Source: a candidate division TA06 bacterium 32_111 | GTDB lineage: Bacteria > Hydrothermota > 32-111 | Assembly: GCA_001508335.1 (NCBI GenBank) | Contig: LGFX01000008.1 | Span: forward strand, 58,187 to 122,186 | DNA: 64,000 bases | Direction of reading: 5' to 3' | Shown here: positions 29,788 through 39,538 of the stretch, one piece after another | Position numbering within the stretch: the first letter of the stretch is position 1 | How the letters are laid out: every line of letters starts with the position of its first letter | The notes under the pieces: model-generated | Database searches by the model: none | What the model saw: the letters and a program-made list of their open reading frames with translations, nothing else | Told to the model about the DNA's origin: nothing | Position numbers and translations under genes: made by a program

Positions 29788-30946
29788 ATTTTTTTCCTGC
29801 CTCTTTAACGATTTTTTCTTTATAAGCTTTCTTCGTAACTATTGTATAAGAAATTTTATTGGTGAAAATCCCAAAAACATCCTTATCGTATTTTGAAACA
29901 ATGTCGATTATAGTTTTTATAATAATTTTATCTTCAGCAATTCCTTCACCTATGAAAGAGATCAAAGAAATATCACTACTAATACTTAAAGAATTTGAAA
30001 AATTTTCCACCAAAGATAAAAGTTCGTTGACCTTATCCTGTGATATAACGAGTGAAATGTTTTCAGCACTTTTTGTAATAAAAAGTTCGATCTTAAGATC
30101 CTTTTCATTTATTTCATTTAAGAGTTTTACAAGTCCCATATCCTGAATTTTCATATTGACAAGAGCGAGGTCATCTTTGGCACTTATACTGTTTACCTTT
30201 GTGGATTCTATGTTTTCTATGTTGGTTACCATAGTTCCTTCTCCTTCATTAAATGATGACTTTACGACAATAGGAATATTGTATTTTTTTGCTATCTCAA
30301 CTGATCTTGGATGTAAAACTTCCGAACCGAGATAAGACATTAAAAGCATCTGTTCATAAGGAATTTTATCTATTATTTTTGATTCTGGAACTATCCTTGG
30401 ATCAACCCTGTAAACTCCATCAACATCCGTATAGATTTCACAGAGATCAGCCTTCAAAAATGCTGCTATAGCCACAGCGGTGGTATCTGACCCTCCTCTC
30501 CCAAGTGTTGTAATCTCTTTTGTTGAGGAAACACCTTGAAACCCAGCTATTATTGGAGTTATCCCATTTGATAATGCTTCAAGCAATCTTTCACCCTTAA
30601 CCGTTATTATTTTAGCATCAGTATGTGTTGATGTTGTAATTATACCTACCTGTGATCCTGTGAAAGAGTAGGCTTTAACATCTAAAGAGTTTAAAGCCAT
30701 TGAAAATAATGACATCGATATCCTTTCTCCAGCGGTTAAAAGCATATCCATTTCCCTCTGATCAGGTGCTGTTGTTAAAGATTTAGCCATAGAAATAAAT
30801 TCATTTGTCATTTTTCCCATTGCCGAAACAACAACAACAACTTTGTTTCCAGCCTTTATATCGGATGCTACCTTTTTTGCAACATGTTTTATGAGATCAC
30901 ATGTTGCAAGAGAAGTTCCGCCAAATTTTTTTACTATCAATGACAT
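29771..30946 (-). CDS. lysC: Aspartate kinase
   Basis: MSLIVKKFGGTSLATCDLIKHVAKKV; LGRGGSDTTAVAIAAFLKADLCEIYTDVDGVYRVDPRIV; C-terminal ACT region. Confidence 0.95.
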   Translation of the reverse strand: MSLIVKKFGGTSLATCDLIKHVAKKVASDIKAGNKVVVVVSAMGKMTNEFISMAKSLTTAPDQREMDMLLTAGERISMSLFSMALNSLDVKAYSFTGSQVGIITTSTHTDAKIITVKGERLLEALSNGITPIIAGFQGVSSTKEITTLGRGGSDTTAVAIAAFLKADLCEIYTDVDGVYRVDPRIVPESKIIDKIPYEQMLLMSYLGSEVLHPRSVEIAKKYNIPIVVKSSFNEGEGTMVTNIENIESTKVNSISAKDDLALVNMKIQDMGLVKLLNEINEKDLKIELFITKSAENISLVISQDKVNELLSLVENFSNSLSISSDISLISFIGEGIAEDKIIIKTIIDIVSKYDKDVFGIFTNKISYTIVTKKAYKEKIVKEAGKKFELTK

Positions 30947-32092
30947 TTATATCTTCATTCTTTTAATTTTTTCTATACCTCTGTAAAAATCTTTTTCGTT
31001 GAGAGTTATAGAAAATCTAACAAATCCATCTCCATCCTTCCCAAATCCAATCCCAGGAGTTGTGATTATACCTGCTTTCTTTAGCAAAAGTTTGGTGAAG
31101 GATAGAGAATCCATATTATTTAAAGTTTTTGTGAATATGTAGTAAGTTGAAAGAGGCTTATGAAATTCAAAACCTTTGGAGTATAAATTCTCGGAAAGTA
31201 TCTCCATCCTTTTTTTTAAAACCTTAACGTTACTTTCCTTTATCTTCTCGATATTTTTTAGACCTACCACTGCTGCTTTCTGTATAGGTATAAAAACCCC
31301 TGAATCCGTATTAGTTTTAATTTTTTTCACCATCTCTATCATCTTCTGGTTTCCTACAATAAATCCTATTCTCCATCCTGTCATGTTAAAAACCTTTGAA
31401 AATGAATGAAATTCGCATGATAGAGTTTTATCCCTGTCCGATTGTAAAAATGATGGAGGAGGAAAATCATCGTAGTTTATTTCAGAATAAACGTTATCGT
31501 TTAAAACCATAATATTCTTTTTAGAACATAGGTCATAGATCATATCGTAAAATTCTTTATTTACTTTTGCACCTGTAGGATTGTTTGGGTAGTTTAAAAA
31601 TAGAATTTTAGTTTTGCTATCTATTCTTTTTTCGATTTCATCAATATCTGGAACGAAATTGTTTTCGAATCTTATTCTGTACTCTACAGGTTTTCCACCT
31701 TTAAGGATCGTCTGATTCTTGTAAACAGGATAACATATAGAAGGGAGCAAAACTTTATCATTTTTGTTTAGAAATGCTTCAAGTGAATGGGCTATACCCT
31801 CTTTTGAACCAATGAGTACCAAAACCTCTTTTTCAGGATCGAGATTTACTGAAAATCTTTTTTTAAAGTATTTCGATATCTCCTTCTTTAGTTCCAATAT
31901 ACCATCGTATGGAGGGTATCTATGATATTCTGGTTTTTTTACATTTTTTATCAACTCATCAACAATTATTTTTGGTGTTGGTAAATCCGGATCCCCTACA
32001 CCGAAATCTATAGGATCAGATATACTTCTTTTCATCTTATCTATCTGATCGAATAGGTATAAAGGGAGTTTGTTAAGATTTTGAGAGAACAT
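30947..32092 (-). CDS. Class I/II PLP aminotransferase, candidate LL-diaminopimelate aminotransferase
   Basis: FGVGDPDLPTPKIIVDEL; LNYPNNPTGAKVNKEFY; FSKVFNMTGWRIGF; co-located with dapB/lysC/asd. ATG 32092 has SD AAAGGAG. Confidence 0.85.
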   Translation of the reverse strand: MFSQNLNKLPLYLFDQIDKMKRSISDPIDFGVGDPDLPTPKIIVDELIKNVKKPEYHRYPPYDGILELKKEISKYFKKRFSVNLDPEKEVLVLIGSKEGIAHSLEAFLNKNDKVLLPSICYPVYKNQTILKGGKPVEYRIRFENNFVPDIDEIEKRIDSKTKILFLNYPNNPTGAKVNKEFYDMIYDLCSKKNIMVLNDNVYSEINYDDFPPPSFLQSDRDKTLSCEFHSFSKVFNMTGWRIGFIVGNQKMIEMVKKIKTNTDSGVFIPIQKAAVVGLKNIEKIKESNVKVLKKRMEILSENLYSKGFEFHKPLSTYYIFTKTLNNMDSLSFTKLLLKKAGIITTPGIGFGKDGDGFVRFSITLNEKDFYRGIEKIKRMKI

Positions 32093-32093
32093 C

Positions 32094-32879
32094 CTATCTC
32101 CTTTCGATGTCAAGTATAGAGTAAAGCCCTTCCTTTTTATCGATTAAAAATCTTATACTTTCAATAACTCCGTTTGCAAAAGTTTCCCTTGATAACGCTG
32201 AGTGTGAAATTTCTATAGTTTCACCATTTCCTGAAATTATTATTTTATGGTAACCATATATTTCGCCAAGTCTTAAAGAGTGTATTCTTATCTCATCACC
32301 CCTGGGGAATGTTACACTTCCGTTCCTGTTTATATTCCTTTTTGTGAGTTCAGATATTTTTTTAGCTATCATCAGTGCTGTTCCACTTGGGGAGTCCTTT
32401 TTTTTGTTATGATGGTACTCTATAATCTCAATATCTCTCTTTCTATCGTTCAAAATATCTTTCATTTTTTCCAAACCTTTAAGTATGGAATTGATTCCGG
32501 TTGACATGTTTGAAGAGTATAGTATAGGTATATTTTTAGAGTATTCTTTCATTTTTTTTATACTTTTTTCTGAAATTCCTGTTGTTCCGGAAATGAAAGG
32601 AATCTTATGTGAAAAAGAGTATTCGAGAGAGTTTAAAAATCCTTCCTCAGATGAGAAATCTACTATTATATCCATCTTATAATTTTCAGAATTTTTCAGT
32701 TCTTTGATATTTAGTTTCCATTCTTCAATACCCAAAACTAAGCCTAAATCCATTCCGATAGATTCTGAATTGGATCTTTCAAAAGCTTCGGTTAAAACTA
32801 TATCATTTTCATGAAGTATTTTATAACAAATAATGCTGCCCATCTTTCCAATACAACCATTAACTCCGACTCTTATCAT
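32094..32879 (-). CDS. dapB: 4-hydroxy-tetrahydrodipicolinate reductase
   Basis: MIRVGVNGCIGKMGSIICYKIL; EYHHNKKKDSPSGTALMIAKKI catalytic motif. Confidence 0.95.
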   Translation of the reverse strand: MIRVGVNGCIGKMGSIICYKILHENDIVLTEAFERSNSESIGMDLGLVLGIEEWKLNIKELKNSENYKMDIIVDFSSEEGFLNSLEYSFSHKIPFISGTTGISEKSIKKMKEYSKNIPILYSSNMSTGINSILKGLEKMKDILNDRKRDIEIIEYHHNKKKDSPSGTALMIAKKISELTKRNINRNGSVTFPRGDEIRIHSLRLGEIYGYHKIIISGNGETIEISHSALSRETFANGVIESIRFLIDKKEGLYSILDIERR

Positions 32880-32885
32880 AGTTTA

Positions 32886-32914
32886 TTTATAACACAATAT
32901 AGTTAAATAGTCAA
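32886..32914 (-). promoter_or_regulatory. Putative leaderless promoter for the dapB operon
   Basis: Minus strand TTGACT (32909-32914), 17-bp spacer, TATAAA (32886-32891), 6 nt, ATG at 32879, no SD. Confidence 0.65.
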
Positions 32915-32931
32915 TACAAGCCTAAATATTC

Positions 32932-32959
32932 TTGACTGTAATTCAATCTCTGTTAAAAT
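32932..32959 (+). promoter_or_regulatory. Putative leaderless promoter for the wzm-wzt glycan operon
   Basis: TTGACT (32932-32937), 16-bp spacer, TAAAAT (32954-32959), 6 nt, ATG at 32966, no SD. Confidence 0.65.
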
Positions 32960-32965
32960 ACTTTT

Positions 32966-33718
32966 ATGATAAATTTTGATCTTGTAGTTGAACTGATAAA
33001 ATCTGACTTAAAAACAAAATACAAGAATTCAATTTTAGGTTTCCTATGGATAATTTTTGAACCTTTATTTTTAATGGTTATTATATATTTAGTTTTTAAC
33101 AGGTTTATGAGATTCAACATGAAAAATTATCCTTTATTTATTCTTTCTGGAACAACTCTATGGAGATTTTTTGTCAACACTACATCACAATCTTTACAAC
33201 TTTTTTATAGAAACAGAGAGTTGGTTTTAAAAGTCAAGATAGATAGACTCATTTTACCTTTTTCCCTTGTGATCTCAAACCTCATAATAACTTTTTTTGA
33301 ATACCTGATATATATTATTTTGTATATAGTTGTAACCAAATCTTTTCCTTTAGTTTTTCTTTCATTCATACCTTACATTATTGTTTTTTCATTTTTTCTT
33401 TTCGGTTTATCTACTATACTTTCTGTTATCTATGTCTTTTTCAGAGATATAAAAGCAGGTTGGGAAGTGTTGGTTCAAGCTCTCTTTTTTCTCTGTCCAA
33501 TATTTTATCCTTTCGAATATGTCCCCTACAATTTTATCCATATTTATCTTTTAAATCCTTTGGCAATATATATAATAGGAATTCAGAGTATTCTTTTCCA
33601 TTCAACCTTTCCAGAAACGACTGTGTTAATAAATTCATTCTTCTTTTCAATAATATTCTTACTTTTGGGATACCTTTTCTTCAACATCTTTGAGGACAGG
33701 ATGGTAAAAAGTTTATGA
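32966..33718 (+). CDS. wzm: Polysaccharide/O-antigen ABC transporter permease (Wzm-like, ABC-2)
   Basis: LIKSDLKTKYKNSILGFLWIIFEPLFLMVIIYLVF; six hydrophobic segments; followed by Wzt. Confidence 0.9.
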   Translation: MINFDLVVELIKSDLKTKYKNSILGFLWIIFEPLFLMVIIYLVFNRFMRFNMKNYPLFILSGTTLWRFFVNTTSQSLQLFYRNRELVLKVKIDRLILPFSLVISNLIITFFEYLIYIILYIVVTKSFPLVFLSFIPYIIVFSFFLFGLSTILSVIYVFFRDIKAGWEVLVQALFFLCPIFYPFEYVPYNFIHIYLLNPLAIYIIGIQSILFHSTFPETTVLINSFFFSIIFLLLGYLFFNIFEDRMVKSL

Positions 33719-34842
33719 ACAGAAATTTTGTAGTTTCCTTGAAAGATGTTTCTTTAACTTACTATCCAAACGTAGGTATTTTCCAAAAGAAAAAAATTGA
33801 AGCTTTAAAAAATATTTCTTTCGATGTTTCAAGGAATGAGTTCTTTTCTATTATAGGTGCTAACGGTTCAGGTAAAACCACCCTATTATCCATAGTTTCA
33901 AAAATATTAAAACCTGATAATGGGACTGTTAGAGTTTATGGGAATGTTTCTTCATTTCTCGGTCTTGGGATAGGTTTCAACCCGGAACTCACAGGGAAGG
34001 AAAATATTTTTCTTTATGGTACCATAATGGGGTTTTCAAAAAAATATATAAATTCGATATTAGAAGAAATAATAGATTTTTCTGAACTTGAAAACTTTAT
34101 AGACATGAAGGTTAAAGATTATTCCACAGGTATGTATGTCAGGTTAGGTTTTTCTGTTGCTATATTCACAAATCCTGAGATACTCATAATCGATGAGGTG
34201 CTTGCGGTTGGAGATGCTCATTTCCAGAGAAAATGTCTCGAAAAAGTTGAAAATTTAAAAAGTGAAGGTACTACAATTCTTTTCGTTTCTCATGATATGG
34301 GAATGATAACGAGATTTTCAGATAGGGTAGCACTACTTGATGAAGGAAAGATTGTTAAGATTGGAGATCCTGATGACGTTGTATCCACATATCTTTCTCG
34401 AAAAGAAAATGATCCTGTAAAAAATGTTATAAGAAGGGGGAGCAGAGAGTTAGAAATAACGGATATATTATGTGAAAATGATAAATACTCCTCTTATGAA
34501 AGAAAAAACATAAGTTTAAGAATAAAATACAAAAAGAATGGAAAAGTTGAAAAAGCTATATTCGGTTTTGCTATAACTGATCAGTTTTCAAATGTTATAT
34601 CCGGTCCAAACATTTACGATTACGAAGGGAAATATATCGACGTGAAAGATTTCGGTGAGTTGTCTTTCTCTTTTCAACCTTTAAATCTGAATCCTGGTAG
34701 GTACTATATTTCCGTTGCTTTTTATGATATTTTTAACAGATTTCCTTACGATCATATAGATTTTGCTTCTTCATTTGAAGTTTTAGGTAACAGAAAAAAA
34801 CATTTAGGTTTTGTGAAGATACCTGTAAATTGGAAATTATGA
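33715..34842 (+). CDS. wzt: Polysaccharide ABC transporter ATPase with C-terminal Wzt-type domain
   Basis: Walker A GANGSGKTTL; YSTGMYVRLGFSVA signature; EILIIDEVLAVGDAHFQRKC; ~135-aa C-terminal beta-rich extension. Confidence 0.93.
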   Translation: MNRNFVVSLKDVSLTYYPNVGIFQKKKIEALKNISFDVSRNEFFSIIGANGSGKTTLLSIVSKILKPDNGTVRVYGNVSSFLGLGIGFNPELTGKENIFLYGTIMGFSKKYINSILEEIIDFSELENFIDMKVKDYSTGMYVRLGFSVAIFTNPEILIIDEVLAVGDAHFQRKCLEKVENLKSEGTTILFVSHDMGMITRFSDRVALLDEGKIVKIGDPDDVVSTYLSRKENDPVKNVIRRGSRELEITDILCENDKYSSYERKNISLRIKYKKNGKVEKAIFGFAITDQFSNVISGPNIYDYEGKYIDVKDFGELSFSFQPLNLNPGRYYISVAFYDIFNRFPYDHIDFASSFEVLGNRKKHLGFVKIPVNWKL

Positions 34843-34897
34843 GATTTTTAAGTAAGTTGCCATATTCTTTTATTCTTTTTAAAATAAAGGAGGGGAG

Positions 34898-35743
34898 ATG
34901 AACGTTTTGATTTTAGGAAGTGGAGGTTTACTCGGGAATTATCTATCTAAAGTTTTCCAAAAGAGCAACAGAGTATTTACACCATCACATAGAGAGTTGA
35001 ATATTTTAAACTATGAACAATTTTATTCATATGTAAAAGAGAAAAAAATAGAACTTTGTATAAACTCTGCAGGTTTAACTAACATCTATTACTGTGAAAC
35101 CCATACTGAAGAGGCATTAAAGGTAAACTCTTATGCTCCAGCGGAAATAGCAAAAATTTCGAAGGAGTTTGGTTGCAAATTCATACATCTTTCAAGTGGT
35201 TTCGTTTTCAACGGTGAAAAGAAAACAGAGTATGTGGAAAGTGATCTTCCTGAACCAAAAACGGTATATGGATTTTCAAAATACAAGGGTGAAATTTTGA
35301 TACTCGAAAACAATCCAGATTCTTTGATAATAAGAACCGATGAGATTTTTGGATATCTAAATTTTACACCTGGTCATAATGTGATAGGGTTCACGATAAA
35401 AAAGATACTTGAGGGAAGGGATGTCTCTTTATACAACATAACTACTTCACCAACATACGCTCTTGATCTGTCCTTAAAAATAGAGGAGTTATCGAGAAAG
35501 GCGGTTAACCTGTCAGGTGTTCTGCATCTTGTTAATAAAGGTTTCGTTTCATATATAGATATTGCAAAATTCATAAAAGATTTTCTTAAAAAGAATGTAA
35601 AGATAAATGTTAGGAACGATGAACTGATTGAAAAGATTCCAAAAAACTGTGCATTAAAAAGTGAAAAACTTGAAAGTCTCGGGATAGAAAGTATGCCCAC
35701 TTTTGAGGATGGTTTGAAAAGATGTATTAAAGAGTTTTTATGA
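34898..35743 (+). CDS. RmlD-like SDR sugar-nucleotide reductase
   Basis: MNVLILGSGGLLGNYLSKVF; INSAGLTNIYYCETHTEEALKVN; YGFSKYKGE (YxxxK). Confidence 0.88.
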   Translation: MNVLILGSGGLLGNYLSKVFQKSNRVFTPSHRELNILNYEQFYSYVKEKKIELCINSAGLTNIYYCETHTEEALKVNSYAPAEIAKISKEFGCKFIHLSSGFVFNGEKKTEYVESDLPEPKTVYGFSKYKGEILILENNPDSLIIRTDEIFGYLNFTPGHNVIGFTIKKILEGRDVSLYNITTSPTYALDLSLKIEELSRKAVNLSGVLHLVNKGFVSYIDIAKFIKDFLKKNVKINVRNDELIEKIPKNCALKSEKLESLGIESMPTFEDGLKRCIKEFL

Positions 35744-37056
35744 ACAAAAATCTCTATATAGTTCAAATACTCAATCACAATGGGAGTTCATTTCTTAAAG
35801 AAGTTTTTTTTGAATCTATTGATTCTGTTTTTAAACAGACATACAAAAATTATATAGTTCATCTAATAGACAACAGCTCAACCGATTCCTCTGTTGAAGA
35901 TGTTCATAAGAGGTTTCCCGCTGTTAAGATAACAAGAGTTAATAGAAATTTTGGATATGTTTCCCATAATTTTGGGCTTAAATATTTTTTTTACGCTGAT
36001 GCTGATATCCTTTTAGTTATGAACAACGATATAATCCTGGAAAAAGATTTTTTGGAAAAACTTGATCCTGTTTTTAATAAAGAAGATGTTGGTGCAGCAA
36101 TGCCACTTATAAAATTCAACAGAAAAAAGGATGTCATTAACTCAACAGGTCTTATACTTAACCTCGCAGGTTTTTCAAAAAACAGGGATTACGGTTTAAG
36201 TGATAATGTTGAATTTAACTGCGATTCAAATATTTTTTTTTCTGGGGGGTGTTTTGGAATAAAAAGTGAGGTTTTAGAAAAGGTTGCACTTTTCGATTTC
36301 TCCTATTCTTCATTCTATGAGGATGCTGATCTTTCAGCAAGAATTCTAACTGAAACTGATTATAAAATATCTTTTGTAAAAGATGCTGTTTGTTACCATG
36401 AGTATTCTGGTAGTTTCAAAAACTTTTCAAAAAAGAAAGATTTTTTAATACTTAAAAATCAGTACCTTTTCCTTCTAAAATTTCTTTCCTTCCCATATCT
36501 TTTAAAAGTAAAAATATACTTTCTAAAAACAAGATTTTTAAAAAGGCTCCTTTTACATATAAAAATTTTTGTTTCTTTATTTTTACTTTTGCCTAAGATT
36601 TTATTTTTTAGGTTTAAAAGGAAATTTATCATAAAAGCAAAAAGTATTGAACATTTTCTTGAAAAAAGTTATAAACCTTTTCAAACTGAAGAAATTTTTG
36701 ATGAAAGGGTAAATGTAGTTTCTACTTTTGAACAGATACCTTCTTTAAAAAGCTCAATAACTTTTGGAATAGATGATTTTTATATTGGAAGGGGTTTTTC
36801 TTTTTTAGATAAAAATTTTCCTGTTGGTAGATACGTATTCTTTGAAGGTGAGATCTTTTTGGAAAGCAAGGAAGATTGTGAATATGTTCTTATATATTAT
36901 CCTGAAAATAAGCAAGTTTACATTTATTACAACGGCTACGAAATGGTTTCAAAAAAATCACCTTTCTACTTTAAAGTATCAAAAGGAAAAATAGATCTTA
37001 AAATCAAAACAGAAGAAAAAGTGAAAGTTACCTATATTGGAAGGAAAGATGGGTAA
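35740..37056 (+). CDS. GT2-family glycosyltransferase with extra C-terminal beta-rich domain
   Basis: VQILNHNGSSFLKEVFFESIDSVFKQTYKNYIVHLIDNSSTDSS; VMNNDIILEKDFLEKL; SFYEDADLSARI. Confidence 0.9.
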   Translation: MNKNLYIVQILNHNGSSFLKEVFFESIDSVFKQTYKNYIVHLIDNSSTDSSVEDVHKRFPAVKITRVNRNFGYVSHNFGLKYFFYADADILLVMNNDIILEKDFLEKLDPVFNKEDVGAAMPLIKFNRKKDVINSTGLILNLAGFSKNRDYGLSDNVEFNCDSNIFFSGGCFGIKSEVLEKVALFDFSYSSFYEDADLSARILTETDYKISFVKDAVCYHEYSGSFKNFSKKKDFLILKNQYLFLLKFLSFPYLLKVKIYFLKTRFLKRLLLHIKIFVSLFLLLPKILFFRFKRKFIIKAKSIEHFLEKSYKPFQTEEIFDERVNVVSTFEQIPSLKSSITFGIDDFYIGRGFSFLDKNFPVGRYVFFEGEIFLESKEDCEYVLIYYPENKQVYIYYNGYEMVSKKSPFYFKVSKGKIDLKIKTEEKVKVTYIGRKDG

Positions 37057-38254
37057 AAAAGTTTTACTGGTTTTTAACAGATTTTACCCAGTACTGTCCG
37101 GTTCAGAAAAATTCTCAAAGATGATTTTTGATAATCTAAAAGAGAGAGGTTTTGAAGTTGATGTTTTCACTTTGAGAGTTTCAGATGATTCCTACAGGTT
37201 TAACGATTTGAGTTTAAAAAGGGAAGAGAACATAAAAGGTTCTGTAATAAAAAGGTTTTCTCTTGTTGATTTCAAATACAAAAATAGGATTTTTAAATTT
37301 TTTGAATATTATGGAATTTTTAAGTACTATTCTTTAAATTTTAAAATAGTTTCTCCATCTCTTATTTTCAATCTGAAAAAAAACATTTTAAAATATGATA
37401 TAGTTATTACAGGTTTCCTTCCTTTTACATCGGTGATTTACCCTGCACTCTACTATTCTAAAAAATATAAAAAAAAATCTATTTTCATCCCACAAATACA
37501 CTCCACCCTGCCACAAACTGAAAGGTTCTCTTACGAATTTTTTCATCCCTATTACAAAAGTTTATACGAAATGGCAGATACTCTTATATGTTTAAATTCT
37601 AACGAAGAATCTTATCTAAAAAAGATAGTAAAAAAGGTTTTTTACCTGAATTCTTATATTGATATTCCCCAAAAAACTACAAAAGGTGGAAATGGTTTTT
37701 TCAACATTCTAACTATTGGAACACAGAATTATGAAAAAGGTATACAAACCAGTATAAAAGCTATAAAACTTTTATACAGAGAGTTCAATAATATAAAGTT
37801 TACTATAGTTGGCAGAATTGATAAAAAATATCTGAAAATGATTAAGGAGGAGGATTTTATTGAATACTATCCTTATGTTACCGAGGAGGAAAAAGAGCAA
37901 CTCTTTTTGAAAACGGATCTTTTTATTTTGCCTTCAATTGCTGAATCTTTTGGAATCGTAAGTGTTGAGGCTCACTCTTATGGTGTCCCAACTATAAACT
38001 CCTACTGCTGGGGATCAACTTATATAGTGAAGAATGGCTTAAATGGGTTTCTTGTTCCATTTGGTGATTATCTTTTAACATACAATTACCTAAAACAACT
38101 TTATCTTAACCAGGAACTTAAGAAAAAATTATCTGAAAATGCGAGAAGTATAGCTTTGAAAGGAAGCAAAATGGTTAATGGTTACAGTGAAGGGCCATTT
38201 GATAAAAATAGGTTTAACAAACAGTTGGATAAAATACTGGAGAATCTTTTATGA
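37037..38254 (+). CDS. GT4-family glycosyltransferase
   Basis: LLVFNRFYPVLSGSEKFSKMIFDNLKERGFEVDVFT; ADTLICLNSNEE; FILPSIAESFGIVSVEAHSYGVPTI. Confidence 0.9.
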   Translation: MEGKMGKKVLLVFNRFYPVLSGSEKFSKMIFDNLKERGFEVDVFTLRVSDDSYRFNDLSLKREENIKGSVIKRFSLVDFKYKNRIFKFFEYYGIFKYYSLNFKIVSPSLIFNLKKNILKYDIVITGFLPFTSVIYPALYYSKKYKKKSIFIPQIHSTLPQTERFSYEFFHPYYKSLYEMADTLICLNSNEESYLKKIVKKVFYLNSYIDIPQKTTKGGNGFFNILTIGTQNYEKGIQTSIKAIKLLYREFNNIKFTIVGRIDKKYLKMIKEEDFIEYYPYVTEEEKEQLFLKTDLFILPSIAESFGIVSVEAHSYGVPTINSYCWGSTYIVKNGLNGFLVPFGDYLLTYNYLKQLYLNQELKKKLSENARSIALKGSKMVNGYSEGPFDKNRFNKQLDKILENLL

Positions 38255-39393
38255 GGATTTTACATTATATAGATCATTTTAAAGATGATGGTGGTTCATC
38301 ATGTTTTGTTAAAGAACTGGCTCTTGAAGATGAAACCATTTTAACTCCAAAAGTGGATTTTGAGGAACGGAGAATAAAAAAGGTTCTTTTAAAAGGAAAC
38401 TTTTTGGATATTCAAGATTTTTTTGAAAAAGTTGATAATGAAAAATTTGATATTTTTTTACTCCATTCTTTAAAATTTATGACTCCAGAAATTTTAAGTG
38501 AGATGAAAAAAAAGGATGTTAAGATTGGATACATTTCACATGATTATTATTCTATATGTGAAAGGGTTGTTCTTATAAATAATAGGAATATGTTATGCTC
38601 AGGGCCATACGGTAAAAACTGTATCTACTGTTATTTGGATAAATACCCTTTTATTCCTATTACAAGGCAGATAAGGGATCTTTTGTTTCCATTTCTTTCA
38701 CTTATTTTAAAAAGGTTAAGATATTATAGAGATAGAAAAAATTTTTTCGATGAAATTTTTACATCCATTGATAAAATAATTTATCCTTCAAAAAAATCTT
38801 ATGAGATAACTGATAGATTTTTAAAACTTAAAGGGAAAAGTGTGATTATAAATAATTTTCAAAAAGAACTTGTATGCTTAAAAAGGGGAAAGGAGAAATA
38901 TCCGATATTTGCTTTTATAGGTCATTCCTCTTTCCATAAAGGACTTCAAACACTTTTGAAAGCTTTTAAACTTCTAGAAAACAAAAACATAAAGTTACTT
39001 CTCTATGGAGATGTTAGGATAAAAAATAAGGATAGAAGAATAATTGTGAAGGGGAAATTCAGAAGTGAAAAAATAAACGAGGTTTTAAAAAGTTTCGATG
39101 TTCTCGTTTTTCCATCGATCTGGCCGGAAACTTCAGGAAGAGTTATCTTTGAGGGTGCAAAATGTGGTAAAGTTATAATATCTTCAAATTTGACTGCAGC
39201 AAAGGAATTACTTAAAGGTTATCAAAAACTTTATATTTTTGAAAATAGAAACCACTTGGACTTAAAATCCGTTATTGAAAGGGTTTTTAAGGATTGGCAA
39301 AAAATTGATATCGATTCAAAATATTCAAAATTTGATTCTGTTGAAATGTATAGAGAGAAATTGAAAGATTTATTTTTAGAAAATCAAAAATAG
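38251..39393 (+). CDS. Glycosyltransferase (GT4-like) with Cys motif
   Basis: MLCSGPYGKNCIYCYLDKYPF; FAFIGHSSFHKGLQTLLKAFKLL; VLVFPSIWPETSGRVIFEGAKCGKVIISS. Confidence 0.85.
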   Translation: MRILHYIDHFKDDGGSSCFVKELALEDETILTPKVDFEERRIKKVLLKGNFLDIQDFFEKVDNEKFDIFLLHSLKFMTPEILSEMKKKDVKIGYISHDYYSICERVVLINNRNMLCSGPYGKNCIYCYLDKYPFIPITRQIRDLLFPFLSLILKRLRYYRDRKNFFDEIFTSIDKIIYPSKKSYEITDRFLKLKGKSVIINNFQKELVCLKRGKEKYPIFAFIGHSSFHKGLQTLLKAFKLLENKNIKLLLYGDVRIKNKDRRIIVKGKFRSEKINEVLKSFDVLVFPSIWPETSGRVIFEGAKCGKVIISSNLTAAKELLKGYQKLYIFENRNHLDLKSVIERVFKDWQKIDIDSKYSKFDSVEMYREKLKDLFLENQK

Positions 39394-39538
39394 ATACAAA
39401 ATAATAAGATTGTCCGATATAGATATTTGTAATTTTTTTGAAAATTTCACATCGAAATTTAGAGTTATCATATTCTGTTTAATATTTTTGGAGTTTTTGT
39501 AAAGAGAATAATATTAAAGGTTTTTGGAGATTTTACTA

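Noticed and set aside
39394-39538. Intergenic region after the third glycosyltransferase as a possible ncRNA
   Set aside because: AT-rich with no convincing stem-loop, promoter or terminator visible by eye.
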